Shown: one piece after another, positions 43,452 through 53,214 of the stretch
Layout: every line of letters starts with the position of its first letter
Position numbering within the stretch: position 1 is the stretch's first letter
Source of the DNA: Tissierella sp. Yu-01
GTDB lineage: Bacteria > Bacillota > Clostridia > Tissierellales > Tissierellaceae
Assembly (NCBI RefSeq): GCF_029537395.1
Contig: NZ_CP120677.1
Location: forward strand, 620,001-684,000
Length of the DNA: 64,000 nucleotides
Direction: 5' to 3'
Notes under the pieces: model-generated
Told to the model about the DNA's origin: nothing
The model's input: only the letters and a program-made list of their open reading frames with translations
The model's database searches: none
Made by a program: the position numbers and the translations under genes

Positions 43452-44384
43452 ATGGAGTTTCATCATATATCAGTTTTATTGAATGAAGTTATTGATGGTC
43501 TAAATATTAGGGAAGATGGTATTTATATAGATGGGACTTTAGGTGGAGCTGGACATTCCTCAGAGATAGTAAAAAGGTTAAAAAGTGGGAAGCTCATAGG
43601 AATTGATCAGGATTTAAATGCTTTGGAAAAAGCTTCACAGGTTTTAAAAGATTATGAAGAAAAAGTTGTTTTAGTCCATAATAATTATGAAAATATTGAC
43701 ATTGTATTAAAGGAGCTAGAAATAAACAAAGTTGATGGAATATTACTTGATTTAGGGGTTTCATCTCATCAACTTGATGAAGAATCTAGAGGTTTTTCTC
43801 ATAATAAAGATGCTCCTCTAGACATGAGAATGGATAAAACAAATACCTTAACTGCATGGGATGTAGTAAATAAGTACAGTGCTAATGAAATTGAAGATAT
43901 AATTTTCAATTATGGTGAGGATAGATGGGCTAAAAGAATTGCAGAATTTATCGTTACTGAAAGAAAAGCTAAGCCTATTGATACTACATTAGAATTAGTA
44001 TCTGTAATTAAGAAAGCAATTCCTAAAGCAGTTAGGATGGAAGGACATCATCCAGCAAAAAAAACTTTCCAAGCTATTAGGATTGAAGTTAACAGAGAAC
44101 TTGAGGTTTTACGTAATTCTATAAATAAAATGGTAGATTTATTAAATCCTGGTGGTAGGTTAGTTATTATAACATTTCACTCTTTAGAGGATAGAATTGT
44201 TAAGGAAGCTTTTAAAGAGTTATACAAAGATTGTATATGTCCACCGCATTTTCCAGAGTGCAGATGTGATAAAGTAAGAGAAATCAAAATATTAACTAGA
44301 AAGCCTATATTACCATCCCAAGAGGAATTAACAAACAATCCACGTTCACGTTCTGCAAAACTTAGAATTGCAGAAAAACTTTAG
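43452..44384 (+). CDS. rsmH: 16S rRNA (cytosine1402-N4)-methyltransferase RsmH
   Basis: The 310-aa protein shows [12 protein letters not shown] (SAM-binding), [10 protein letters not shown] and [16 protein letters not shown], all signatures of RsmH (MraW). It methylates C1402 of 16S rRNA. Second gene of the dcw cluster. Confidence 0.97.
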   Translation: MEFHHISVLLNEVIDGLNIREDGIYIDGTLGGAGHSSEIVKRLKSGKLIGIDQDLNALEKASQVLKDYEEKVVLVHNNYENIDIVLKELEINKVDGILLDLGVSSHQLDEESRGFSHNKDAPLDMRMDKTNTLTAWDVVNKYSANEIEDIIFNYGEDRWAKRIAEFIVTERKAKPIDTTLELVSVIKKAIPKAVRMEGHHPAKKTFQAIRIEVNRELEVLRNSINKMVDLLNPGGRLVIITFHSLEDRIVKEAFKELYKDCICPPHFPECRCDKVREIKILTRKPILPSQEELTNNPRSRSAKLRIAEKL

Positions 44385-44411
44385 GTATAATTACATAAGG
44401 GGGAGAATAAG

Positions 44412-44855
44412 TTGTTAGTAGCTAGAGCTGAATATAATTATTATCCTGAGTATACTGAAGAACAAAACCCAAAAAAAGTCATTAAAAAGAAAAAAAGAGT
44501 AAGAGCTATAAATAAAAATATGTATATAACTATTGCAATAATTTTGTTTATTACTAGTTTGTTAATTCTATATAGATATGCTAAAATAACAGAGGCTAAT
44601 TTAGAAATTACTAAATTAGAAAAAGAAGTCGTTGAATTACAAAAAATTAGACAGGATTTAGAAGGTAAACTAGAAGGAATTAAAAGTACAACTACTATAA
44701 GTGAAGTAGCTAAAAGTAATTTAGGAATGATATATCCTGAAAATGGGCAAGTAGTTTATGTTTCAGTAAACAATGATTCTGATGTTGAATTTGCTAGCAG
44801 AAGCTTTTCAGAAAAATTAAGTAAACTTTTAAGTAATTTTTCTAGTTTGTTTTAA
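44412..44855 (+). CDS. ftsL: FtsL-like divisome protein
   Basis: A TTG start follows GGGGGAGAATAAG. The 147-aa protein has a basic cytoplasmic N-terminus (KKKKRVRAINK), one membrane span (about 37-55) and a coiled coil (about 60-95), the architecture of FtsL. Position between rsmH and the PBP gene agrees. Confidence 0.85.
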   Translation: MLVARAEYNYYPEYTEEQNPKKVIKKKKRVRAINKNMYITIAIILFITSLLILYRYAKITEANLEITKLEKEVVELQKIRQDLEGKLEGIKSTTTISEVAKSNLGMIYPENGQVVYVSVNNDSDVEFASRSFSEKLSKLLSNFSSLF

Positions 44856-44868
44856 GGGGGGTTGAGAT

Positions 44869-47025
44869 TTGCAAACACCTAACAAATCAACTAAGAATAG
44901 ACTCCGTTTTGTATTAGGTGTGATAGTTACTATTGTCATGTTCTTAGCTTGGAGACTATTTTACCTACAGGTATACAATAATGAGGATCTAAAAAAGGGC
45001 GCTTTAGAACAATGGACTAAAGGTATTGATATTAAGTCAAACAGAGGAGTAATATATGATAGAAATGGGAAGAAACTAGCTGTAAATGTAACAGCCTATA
45101 CTGTATGGGCAACTCCAGCGGATATAGAGAACCCCGAGGAAACTGCAAAAACAATAGCTAATATACTCCAAATGGAGGAGAATGTTGTTTATGAGAAACT
45201 TACAAAAAATGTTAGTACCGAAAAGATTAAGCAATGGATTACTAGAGAAGAAGCGTTAGAACTTAGAAAATCATCAATAAGAGGATTAACAATAGTAGAT
45301 GATAGTAAGAGATATTATCCTTATGGAGATTTTGCATCTTATATATTAGGATTTACTGATATTGATAATAATGGGTTAGATGGAATAGAAAAAACCTATG
45401 ATAAATATCTTTCAGGAATACCTGGTAAAATTGTTAAAACTACAGATGCTGCAAATAGGCAAATGCCTTATGATGGCGAAAAGATATACGATCCAGAGAA
45501 TGGATTATCAGTAGTACTTACTATAGATGAAACAATACAACACTTTGCAGAAAAAGCAGCTAATCAAGCCTTATTAGATAATAAGGCTAAAAATGTTTCT
45601 ATAATAGTTATGGACCCATTTTCAGGTGATATATTGGCTTTAGCAAATAAACCTGATTTTGACCCTAATGAACCAAGGGAGCCCTTGACCGATGAACAAA
45701 AAAAAGAATGGGCGGATCTTCCAATAGAGGAACTACCAAATAAGTGGTATGATATGTGGAGAAATGTAGCTATAAGTGATGTATATGAACCAGGATCAAC
45801 ATTTAAGGTTTTGACAGCTGCTGCAGCACTTGAAGTAGGGTCAGCAAACTTAAATACCCACTATTTTTGTAATGGTTTTGTCAGAGATATTAAGGGTGTA
45901 GTTCTCAAATGCGCTAGTTGGTATAATCCCCATGGAAATCAAACTTTTGCTGAAGCGATTGCGAATTCTTGTAACGTTGCTTTTGTGAATATGGGTCGTA
46001 GCCTTGGTAAAGAGAATATGTATGAGTATATAAAAGCTTTTGGCTTTGGAGAATCTTCTGGAATTGATTTACTAGGTGAACAGAGCGGAATCATACCAGC
46101 AAATACTGATGTTATCAAGGAAGTAAATCTTGCTACCATGTCATATGGCCATGGTATAGCTGTTACCCCAATACAGATGGTAAACATGTTTTCAACTGTT
46201 GCTAATGGTGGCAATCTTATGAAGCCTAGGTTAGTTAAGCAGTTAATAGATGAAGAAGGGAATGTACTAAAAACTTTTCCGACTGAGGTTAAGAGAAAAG
46301 TTCTAGCGGAAAAGACTTCTGAGACAATGTTAAAGTTACTTGAAGGTGTTGTTAAGGATGGTACAGGAAGAAAAGCATATATACCTGGATATAGAGTTGG
46401 GGGTAAAACAGGAACAGCTGAAAAAATTATAGATGGAAGATATGCTGATGGTAAATATATAGCATCCTTTGGTGCTATTGCGCCAGTAGATGATCCCAAA
46501 ATTGCTGTTTTGATTATAATCGATGAACCTAGTGGAGTGTATTATGGTGGAACAATAGCTGGTCCAGTAGCGAAGAGTGTAATCGAGGATACTTTGAATT
46601 ATTTAGAAGTAGAACCTAAATTTACAGAAGATGAGAAAGAACTAATTGAACAAAAGATTATTGTACCAGATGTCAGAAATAAGAAGATTGGTGATGCTGG
46701 TAAATTATTAACAGAATTAGAATTAAGATATACAACTGAATATCAGGAGATAACAACAGATTCAACAGTACTAGACCAATTTCCATTACCTGGTGTTGAG
46801 GTAATAAAGGGCTCAATTATAGACTTATACTTAAATGAGAAACCTAATATACTGACAATGCCAGATTTAATAGGAAAGACTAAAGATGAAGCAATCAAGA
46901 TACTAGATGAACTAAACCTACAATATACATTAAATGGGACAGGAAAAGTAACAAATCAAAGTCCTGGACCTGGAGAAAATCTAAGTGGAGAGACGAATAT
47001 AGTTATCGAATTATCAGACACTTAA
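44869..47025 (+). CDS. spoVD: Class B penicillin-binding protein, SpoVD/FtsI type, with PASTA domains
   Basis: TTG at 44869 follows AAGGGGGGTTGAGAT. The 718-aa protein has one membrane anchor, a PBP dimerisation domain and a transpeptidase domain with the STFK, SCN and KTGTAEK motifs (Ser in GSTFKV near residue 307). Two PASTA modules follow from about residue 595 (VPDVRNKKI, MPDLIGKTKDEAI). Two PASTA domains and this locus are typical of SpoVD or PbpB; which of the two is not certain. It cross-links septal or spore peptidoglycan. Confidence 0.92.
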   Translation: MQTPNKSTKNRLRFVLGVIVTIVMFLAWRLFYLQVYNNEDLKKGALEQWTKGIDIKSNRGVIYDRNGKKLAVNVTAYTVWATPADIENPEETAKTIANILQMEENVVYEKLTKNVSTEKIKQWITREEALELRKSSIRGLTIVDDSKRYYPYGDFASYILGFTDIDNNGLDGIEKTYDKYLSGIPGKIVKTTDAANRQMPYDGEKIYDPENGLSVVLTIDETIQHFAEKAANQALLDNKAKNVSIIVMDPFSGDILALANKPDFDPNEPREPLTDEQKKEWADLPIEELPNKWYDMWRNVAISDVYEPGSTFKVLTAAAALEVGSANLNTHYFCNGFVRDIKGVVLKCASWYNPHGNQTFAEAIANSCNVAFVNMGRSLGKENMYEYIKAFGFGESSGIDLLGEQSGIIPANTDVIKEVNLATMSYGHGIAVTPIQMVNMFSTVANGGNLMKPRLVKQLIDEEGNVLKTFPTEVKRKVLAEKTSETMLKLLEGVVKDGTGRKAYIPGYRVGGKTGTAEKIIDGRYADGKYIASFGAIAPVDDPKIAVLIIIDEPSGVYYGGTIAGPVAKSVIEDTLNYLEVEPKFTEDEKELIEQKIIVPDVRNKKIGDAGKLLTELELRYTTEYQEITTDSTVLDQFPLPGVEVIKGSIIDLYLNEKPNILTMPDLIGKTKDEAIKILDELNLQYTLNGTGKVTNQSPGPGENLSGETNIVIELSDT

Positions 47026-47035
47026 AAAATAATTA

Positions 47036-47064
47036 AGAGGCGACTTACTTGAGTTGCCTTTTAA
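47036..47064 (+). terminator. Hairpin between spoVD and murE (possible attenuator)
   Basis: AGGCGACT (47038-47045) pairs with AGTTGCCT (47052-47059), followed by a short T-run. It may partly terminate transcription within the cluster. Confidence 0.5.
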
Positions 47065-47096
47065 TTAATTATTATGTTATATTGGAGGTTTTTAAA

Positions 47097-48551
47097 ATGA
47101 ATCTCAATGCATTATTAGGTTCCTATGAAGTTATTAAAATTCAGGGTGATATAAATATAGATATTACTGGTATAAGTCATGATTCAAGAGAAATTAAAGA
47201 AAGTAATATGTTTATAGCAAAGAAGGGATATGAAGTAGATGGTCATAATTTTATAGTCGATGCAATCGAGAATGGTGCATGTTGTGTTGTTTTGGAGAAA
47301 GAGATTGAAGTTAAAACAGGAATTACCTATATATGGGTCAAAGATACTGCTGATATACTTGCGTATCTTAGTTCAAGATATTATGATGAACCAAGTAAAA
47401 AACTCTCCTTAATAGGAGTTACTGGAACAAATGGTAAAACTTCTACTACATATTTTATTAAAAGTATATTAGATGTCAATAATATTAAAGTAGGAGTTAT
47501 TGGAACTACAGGTGTAATAATTGATGAAAAAGTAATTAGCTTAAAGAATACAACCCCTGATCCTTTAGTGCTTAATTCACACTTCGATAAAATGATAGAG
47601 TCCAAAGTTGAAGCTTGCGTTATGGAAGTATCATCTCATGCTTTAGACTTTGGAAGAGTGGATTATATAAACTTTGATATTGGTATATTTACCAATTTAA
47701 CAAAGGACCACTTAGATTACCATATTACAATGAAAAATTATTTTGAAAGCAAATTAAAGTTGTTTTATAAAACTACCAACTATAATATTATTAATATAGA
47801 TGATTGTTATGGAAGAGAAATAATTAATAATTTAAGTGATAGGATAAAAATCATTACTTATGGCATTGAAAATAAAGCGGATGTTTACGCTACGAATATA
47901 GATTTTTCAGTTGATAATGTTAGCTTTGTACTTAATTATGATGAACAATTAGCAAATATCTCATTAAAAGTTCCAGGAAAGTTTAATGTGTATAATGCAT
48001 TAGCTGCTGCTTCATGTGGCATAGCTATGGGACTTAACTTAAATGAAATAAAGATTGGTTTGGAAAATTTAAAACAAATTAAAGGCAGATTTGAAATTGT
48101 ACAGATAGATAGGGATTTTTCTGTTATAATAGATTTTGCTCATACACCAGATGGTTTAGAAGCAGTATTGAAAAATATTTCACAGTTTGCTAAAGGACGT
48201 GTAATAGTAGTCTTTGGGGCAGGTGGAAACAGAGATAAAACAAAGAGACCTGAAATGGGTGAGATAGTAGGATTATATAGTGATTATGCAATAGTTACCT
48301 CTGACAATCCTAGATTTGAGGATCCTCTAGATATAATACAAGATATTATTGAAGGATTAAAAAGAACTTCTACTAATTATAAAATCATTGTTGATAGAAA
48401 AAAAGCTATAGAACATGCCTTAGATTATGCTAAACCTAATGATATTGTATTATTAGCTGGAAAAGGGCATGAGAATTATACTATAATAGGAAGCGACGTA
48501 TATCCATTTAATGAAAAAGAAATAGTATTTAATTATTTGATGGATATTTAG
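47097..48551 (+). CDS. murE: UDP-MurNAc-tripeptide synthetase MurE
   Basis: TTGGAGG sets the ATG at 47097 (484 aa); an upstream in-frame start at 47049 lacks a ribosome site. Mur ligase signatures are GVTGTNGKTST (P-loop) and the central and C-terminal domains. The specificity motif reads SDNPR, which in MurE indicates meso-diaminopimelate rather than lysine. The next gene, 25 bases on, is mraY; murF, usually here, is missing. Confidence 0.95.
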   Translation: MNLNALLGSYEVIKIQGDINIDITGISHDSREIKESNMFIAKKGYEVDGHNFIVDAIENGACCVVLEKEIEVKTGITYIWVKDTADILAYLSSRYYDEPSKKLSLIGVTGTNGKTSTTYFIKSILDVNNIKVGVIGTTGVIIDEKVISLKNTTPDPLVLNSHFDKMIESKVEACVMEVSSHALDFGRVDYINFDIGIFTNLTKDHLDYHITMKNYFESKLKLFYKTTNYNIINIDDCYGREIINNLSDRIKIITYGIENKADVYATNIDFSVDNVSFVLNYDEQLANISLKVPGKFNVYNALAAASCGIAMGLNLNEIKIGLENLKQIKGRFEIVQIDRDFSVIIDFAHTPDGLEAVLKNISQFAKGRVIVVFGAGGNRDKTKRPEMGEIVGLYSDYAIVTSDNPRFEDPLDIIQDIIEGLKRTSTNYKIIVDRKKAIEHALDYAKPNDIVLLAGKGHENYTIIGSDVYPFNEKEIVFNYLMDI

Positions 48552-48575
48552 CATACATGAGAGGAGATAAAATTA

Positions 48576-49538
48576 ATGGACTATTTTCATATAATACGAA
48601 CAATAGTTATAGCATTTATTATCAGTTTATTATTAGGCCCCATTATAATACCAATGCTTAGAAAATTAAAAATTGGGCAAAGCATCAGGGAAGAAGGGCC
48701 GCAATCCCATATGTCAAAATCAGGAACACCTACAATGGGCGGTATAATAATTTTTTTAGCACTTTTAATAACAGTTGCTACTTCTGGAATCATGTCAAAT
48801 GATTTAATATTATTAATTCTGGCTACTTTCGGATTTGGTTTCATTGGATTTATTGATGATTATATAAAAATTGTTAAGAAGAGAAACCTTGGGTTAAAAG
48901 CTTATCAGAAGTTCGTGGCACAAGTAGTATTAGCCATTATTCTGGCTTTATATCAGTCAAACACTTCAATAGTAGAGACTAAGGTTATAATACCATTTTT
49001 AAATAATCAATATTTAGACCTAGGGATATTATATATACCATTTATAGTTTTTGTAGTAGTTGGTACAGTAAATAGTGTTAATTTAACTGATGGTCTTGAC
49101 GGTTTAGCGTCAGGGGTTTCAATAATAGTATTTTCATTCTTTAGCTTAGTTGCTATAAATTGGGGAATGAATAGTATTGCAATATTTTCATCATCACTAA
49201 TTGGAGCTTGTTTGGGCTTCCTTATTCATAATGCACACCCTGCAAAAGTATTTATGGGTGATACAGGTTCACTTGCATTAGGCGGAGCTATATCAGCAAT
49301 TGCAATTTTAATGAATTTATCACTACTGCTTCCAATAGTAGGGGGAATTTTCTTTATTGAAACATTATCTGTCATAATACAAGTATTATCTTTTAAGTTA
49401 ACAGGTAAGAGGGTTTTTCTTATGTCACCTTTGCACCATCATTTTGAACAGAAAGGATGGAAGGAGACTAAAATAGTTGGAATGTTTTGGTTTATAACTG
49501 CTATTCTATGTATTATTGGAGTAATTAGTTTAAATTAA
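48576..49538 (+). CDS. mraY: Phospho-N-acetylmuramoyl-pentapeptide transferase MraY
   Basis: The 320-aa membrane protein carries GTPTMGG near the N-terminus, the catalytic DDYIK and GLDGLASG, NAHPAKVFMGDTGS and LHHHFEQKGW near the C-terminus. It makes lipid I from UDP-MurNAc-pentapeptide and undecaprenyl phosphate. MurD follows. Confidence 0.97.
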   Translation: MDYFHIIRTIVIAFIISLLLGPIIIPMLRKLKIGQSIREEGPQSHMSKSGTPTMGGIIIFLALLITVATSGIMSNDLILLILATFGFGFIGFIDDYIKIVKKRNLGLKAYQKFVAQVVLAIILALYQSNTSIVETKVIIPFLNNQYLDLGILYIPFIVFVVVGTVNSVNLTDGLDGLASGVSIIVFSFFSLVAINWGMNSIAIFSSSLIGACLGFLIHNAHPAKVFMGDTGSLALGGAISAIAILMNLSLLLPIVGGIFFIETLSVIIQVLSFKLTGKRVFLMSPLHHHFEQKGWKETKIVGMFWFITAILCIIGVISLN

Positions 49539-49556
49539 TGAAAGAAAGGTGTTCTT

Positions 49557-50915
49557 ATGAACCTAATTAACAAAAAAGTTTTAGTATTTGGATTAGGAAT
49601 TACTGGTGTGTCAACTATTAAGGCACTGCATAAACTAGGTGCAAAGATTTCGGTTTGTGATACTAAAACTGAATCAGAGTTAAATAAAATATTGATAGGG
49701 CTTAAAGATATACCTATGGAATTACATTTAGGTAGTGATGATTTTGACTTAAATGAGATAGACTTGGTTATTAAAAGTCCTGGTATACCGCCTAGTTCAA
49801 AATTGATTAAAAAAGCTATTCATGACAATGTTGAAGTTATTACTGATTTAGAACTTGCTTACAGAATTTCTTCAACAGAGAATATTATTGCAATAACTGG
49901 AACAAATGGTAAGACAACATGTACGGTTTTGACTGGTGAGATATTTAAAAAAGCAGATTTTAAAACACATGTAGTGGGAAATATTGGAGTAGGTATATTA
50001 GATGAAATAATATTTACAGGTGAAGAAGACGTATTTATAATAGAAGCTAGTAGTTTTCAATTGGAAAACACATCAGTATTCAAACCAAAGGTTGGACTTA
50101 TAACAAATATAACTCCAGATCACCTAGATTGGCATGGAACGTATGAAGAATACATAAATGCTAAATTTAAAATCTTTAGGAACCAGGGAACAAAGGACTA
50201 CATGATTTTAAACTATGATGATAAGAGACTAAGAGACATGAAGGATGAAATCAAAAGTAAGATTATTTGGTTTAGTATTCAAGAAAAACTGAGCAAAGGA
50301 ATTTATATTGAAGATGAATATATAATAATAAATGATGGACTAAATGAGATAAAACTAATAAAAGCAGATGAATTGAAAATACTTGGTAAGCATAATTTAG
50401 AGAACGCATTAGGTTGTATAGGTATTGCCTTAGCAATGAAAGTAGATTTAAATATTCTAAAAGATGTTCTTAGGACTTTTAAAGGGGTTGAGCACAGGCT
50501 TGAATTTGTTACAAAAAAAAGAGAGATTTACTTTTATAATGATTCAAAAGGAACAAACCCTGATGCTAGTATAAAGGCTATTGAAGCAGTAAAATCTCCT
50601 ATTATTTTAATAGCTGGGGGCTATGATAAGGGTACTGAATTTGATAGTTTCATTAAGGAATTTAAGGATAAGGTTAAAGCACTTATTCTATTAGGAGATA
50701 CAAAAGATAAATTGAAAAAGGCTGCTTTAAATAACAATTATACTTCAATTTATGAAGTGAATTCTATTAAAGAAGCAGTGGATCTTTCTTATGAACTTGG
50801 TAATGAAGGAGACAATGTATTATTATCACCTGCATGTGCAAGTTGGGATATGTATAGAAATTACGAAGAAAGAGGCAATGATTTTAAAAATCATGTTTTA
50901 ACCTTAATGGAGTGA
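49557..50915 (+). CDS. murD: UDP-MurNAc-L-alanine:D-glutamate ligase MurD
   Basis: The 452-aa protein has a Rossmann N-terminus (VLVFGLGITG), ATP-binding ITGTNGKTT and the C-terminal LSPACASWDM. It adds D-glutamate to UDP-MurNAc-L-Ala. ftsW starts four bases after its stop. Confidence 0.97.
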   Translation: MNLINKKVLVFGLGITGVSTIKALHKLGAKISVCDTKTESELNKILIGLKDIPMELHLGSDDFDLNEIDLVIKSPGIPPSSKLIKKAIHDNVEVITDLELAYRISSTENIIAITGTNGKTTCTVLTGEIFKKADFKTHVVGNIGVGILDEIIFTGEEDVFIIEASSFQLENTSVFKPKVGLITNITPDHLDWHGTYEEYINAKFKIFRNQGTKDYMILNYDDKRLRDMKDEIKSKIIWFSIQEKLSKGIYIEDEYIIINDGLNEIKLIKADELKILGKHNLENALGCIGIALAMKVDLNILKDVLRTFKGVEHRLEFVTKKREIYFYNDSKGTNPDASIKAIEAVKSPIILIAGGYDKGTEFDSFIKEFKDKVKALILLGDTKDKLKKAALNNNYTSIYEVNSIKEAVDLSYELGNEGDNVLLSPACASWDMYRNYEERGNDFKNHVLTLME

Positions 50916-50919
50916 TTTT

Positions 50920-52047
50920 ATGAATAAAGATAAAAAAGTTGTTAAGAGGAAATCAGCAGATTTCATTTTATTAATTGCTACTATTTCACTTGTATTTGTT
51001 GGGATAGTAATGGTTTTTAGTTCAAGTTGGCCAGAAGCTATGGTTGAATTTAATGATGGTTATCATTTTTTAAAAAAACAGCTTACATCAGCTACTCTAG
51101 GATTTATTGCCTTACTTTTTACAATGAATATAGATTATCGGTTATTTAAAAAATTTGCTGTACCAATATATGTTTTATCACTTTTGTCAGGTTTATTATT
51201 ATTTACACCTCTAGGTGTAGAGCTGAAAGGTGCAACTCGTTGGATAAATTTAGGTTTTACTACATTTATGCCTTCTGATGCAATAAAGGTTGGCTCAATA
51301 ATTTTTTTCGCTTCCTTTTTAGCAAATAAGAAGGATAAAGTGGGTACTTTAGTTCAAGGAACAATTCCAGCACTGATTTACATAGGATTATCTTGTGGAT
51401 TAATATTCCTCCAACCTGATTTAGGTACTACTGTTACATTAGCAGCTACATTAATGGCAATGTTTTTCGTTGCAGGTATGAAAATATCGCATTTATCTGC
51501 CATGATTATAGGGGCTGCAGCTTTTTTATTTTACGCAATAGCAGGTGAAGGAAATGAATATAGAATGAGCCGTTGGACTACATTCTTAGACCCTTTTGCT
51601 GATAAATTAGGAGATGGATGGCAAGTAGTACAATCTCTATATGCACTGGGTTCAGGAGGATTATTTGGGTTAGGCTTAGGTAAAAGTAGACAGAAGTTTT
51701 TCTATATTCCAGAAGCATATAATGACTTTATATTCTCAATAATAGGTGAGGAATTAGGTTTATTTGGTACATTATTAGTGTTGTTTTTATTTCTAATACT
51801 GATCTGGAGAGGTGTAATTATTGCATTAAAAACAGATGATTTATTTGGATGTTATTTAGCATCGGGTATAACTGCATTAATAACGATTCAATCTCTTATT
51901 AATATAGCTGTAGTAACTTCATCTATACCAACGACAGGAATTACCCTGCCATTTATAAGCTATGGAGGAACTTCATTATTATTTTATATGGCATCAGTTG
52001 GAATATTACTTAACATCTCTAGACATGCAAAATTAGATAGGAGTTGA
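50920..52047 (+). CDS. ftsW: FtsW/SpoVE SEDS peptidoglycan polymerase
   Basis: The 375-aa membrane protein has about ten spans and the SEDS signatures: RWINLG, LQPDLGT, SGGLFGLGLGKSRQK, PEAYNDFIFSIIGEE and the C-terminal LPFISYGGTS. It polymerises lipid II and works with a class B PBP (the one at 44869). FtsW and SpoVE are not distinguishable here. Confidence 0.95.
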   Translation: MNKDKKVVKRKSADFILLIATISLVFVGIVMVFSSSWPEAMVEFNDGYHFLKKQLTSATLGFIALLFTMNIDYRLFKKFAVPIYVLSLLSGLLLFTPLGVELKGATRWINLGFTTFMPSDAIKVGSIIFFASFLANKKDKVGTLVQGTIPALIYIGLSCGLIFLQPDLGTTVTLAATLMAMFFVAGMKISHLSAMIIGAAAFLFYAIAGEGNEYRMSRWTTFLDPFADKLGDGWQVVQSLYALGSGGLFGLGLGKSRQKFFYIPEAYNDFIFSIIGEELGLFGTLLVLFLFLILIWRGVIIALKTDDLFGCYLASGITALITIQSLINIAVVTSSIPTTGITLPFISYGGTSLLFYMASVGILLNISRHAKLDRS

Positions 52048-52051
52048 AACT

Positions 52052-53161
52052 ATGAAATATTTGATTACTGGAGGGGGCACTGGTGGGCATATTTATCCTG
52101 CCTTAGCCATCGCTAGTGAAATTAAGAGATCTAATCCAAATGCGGATATTCTATATATTGGTACTAAAAGTGGACTAGAAGCAGAGTTAGTACCAAAAGC
52201 TGGATTTGAGTTTAAGGCTATTAGGGTTAAAGGAATGCCTAGACGATTAAATAAGTCATCTTTAATAGCCTTAAGAGAGTTGATGTATGGGCTTAGTGAC
52301 TCGAAAAAATTAATAAGGGAATATAAGCCAGATATAGTCATTGGTACAGGTGGTTATGTAAGTGGTCCGGTTGTATATATGGCTAAGAAATTAAAGGTTC
52401 CTGCATTAATCCATGAACAAAATGTTTATCCGGGAATAACAAATAAAATCCTTTCAAGATTCGTAGATAAGATTGCAGTTACCTTTGATGATGCAAAACA
52501 ATATTTCAAACATCCGGAAAAGGTAGTTAATACTGGTAATCCAATTAGAGGTGAAATATTAAAAGTTAATAAAAAAAATGCTTATGATAAATTGAAAATA
52601 AATCCTGAGAAACCATTCATTCTGTCATTTGGTGGCAGTGGAGGCCAAAAAAAATTAAATGAATGTTTCTATGAATTGATAAAAGGTTATAAAGATGTAG
52701 ATAATTACCAATTAATACATGTTACAGGTGCCAGATTTTATGATGATTTTATGAAAAAATTATGCGATGATGGAATTATAATAAATTCTAATATAAGAGT
52801 CTTACCTTATTTTTATGAAATGCCAGATGCATTAAATATAGCAGATTTAATAGTTACTAGCGCAGGTGCGATTACACTTGCTGAAATATCAGCCGTTGGA
52901 GTACCAAGCATTCTTATTCCAAAGGCTTATACAGCAGAAAATCACCAAGAATTCAATGCAAGAACATTTCAAGAAAAAGGTGCTAGTGTAATGATTCTTG
53001 AAAAAGATTTGAGTTATATAAAATTAAGGAATATAATAGATGAATTGATTAATAATAAGCAAGAATTAAGAAATATGTCGTTAAATAGCAAAAAGATGGG
53101 TAAAATCAATGCAGCAAGATTAATTGTGGCTGAAGTTGATAGTCTACTTAAAAAAAAGTAA
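52052..53161 (+). CDS. murG: UDP-GlcNAc:lipid I GlcNAc transferase MurG
   Basis: The 369-aa GT-B fold protein starts ITGGGTGGHIYPALA, followed by HEQNVYPGITN and the donor-binding TSAGAITLAEISAVG. It makes lipid II at the inner face of the membrane. Followed by a hairpin region before murA. Confidence 0.97.
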   Translation: MKYLITGGGTGGHIYPALAIASEIKRSNPNADILYIGTKSGLEAELVPKAGFEFKAIRVKGMPRRLNKSSLIALRELMYGLSDSKKLIREYKPDIVIGTGGYVSGPVVYMAKKLKVPALIHEQNVYPGITNKILSRFVDKIAVTFDDAKQYFKHPEKVVNTGNPIRGEILKVNKKNAYDKLKINPEKPFILSFGGSGGQKKLNECFYELIKGYKDVDNYQLIHVTGARFYDDFMKKLCDDGIIINSNIRVLPYFYEMPDALNIADLIVTSAGAITLAEISAVGVPSILIPKAYTAENHQEFNARTFQEKGASVMILEKDLSYIKLRNIIDELINNKQELRNMSLNSKKMGKINAARLIVAEVDSLLKKK

Positions 53162-53172
53162 CCCCTAAAATT

Positions 53173-53204
53173 CCATTGCATAGTATATTGATATAGTGCA
53201 ATGG
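53173..53204 (+). promoter_or_regulatory. Hairpin overlapping the murA ribosome site
   Basis: CCATTGCA (53173-53180) pairs perfectly with TGCAATGG (53197-53204). The last bases belong to the GGAGGTGGG ribosome site, so the stem could limit murA translation. Confidence 0.4.
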
Positions 53205-53214
53205 AGGTGGGTGA

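Noticed and set aside
45939-46499. 186-aa open frame opposite the spoVD transpeptidase domain
   Set aside because: It is antisense to the conserved SCN and KTGT region; a shadow frame.
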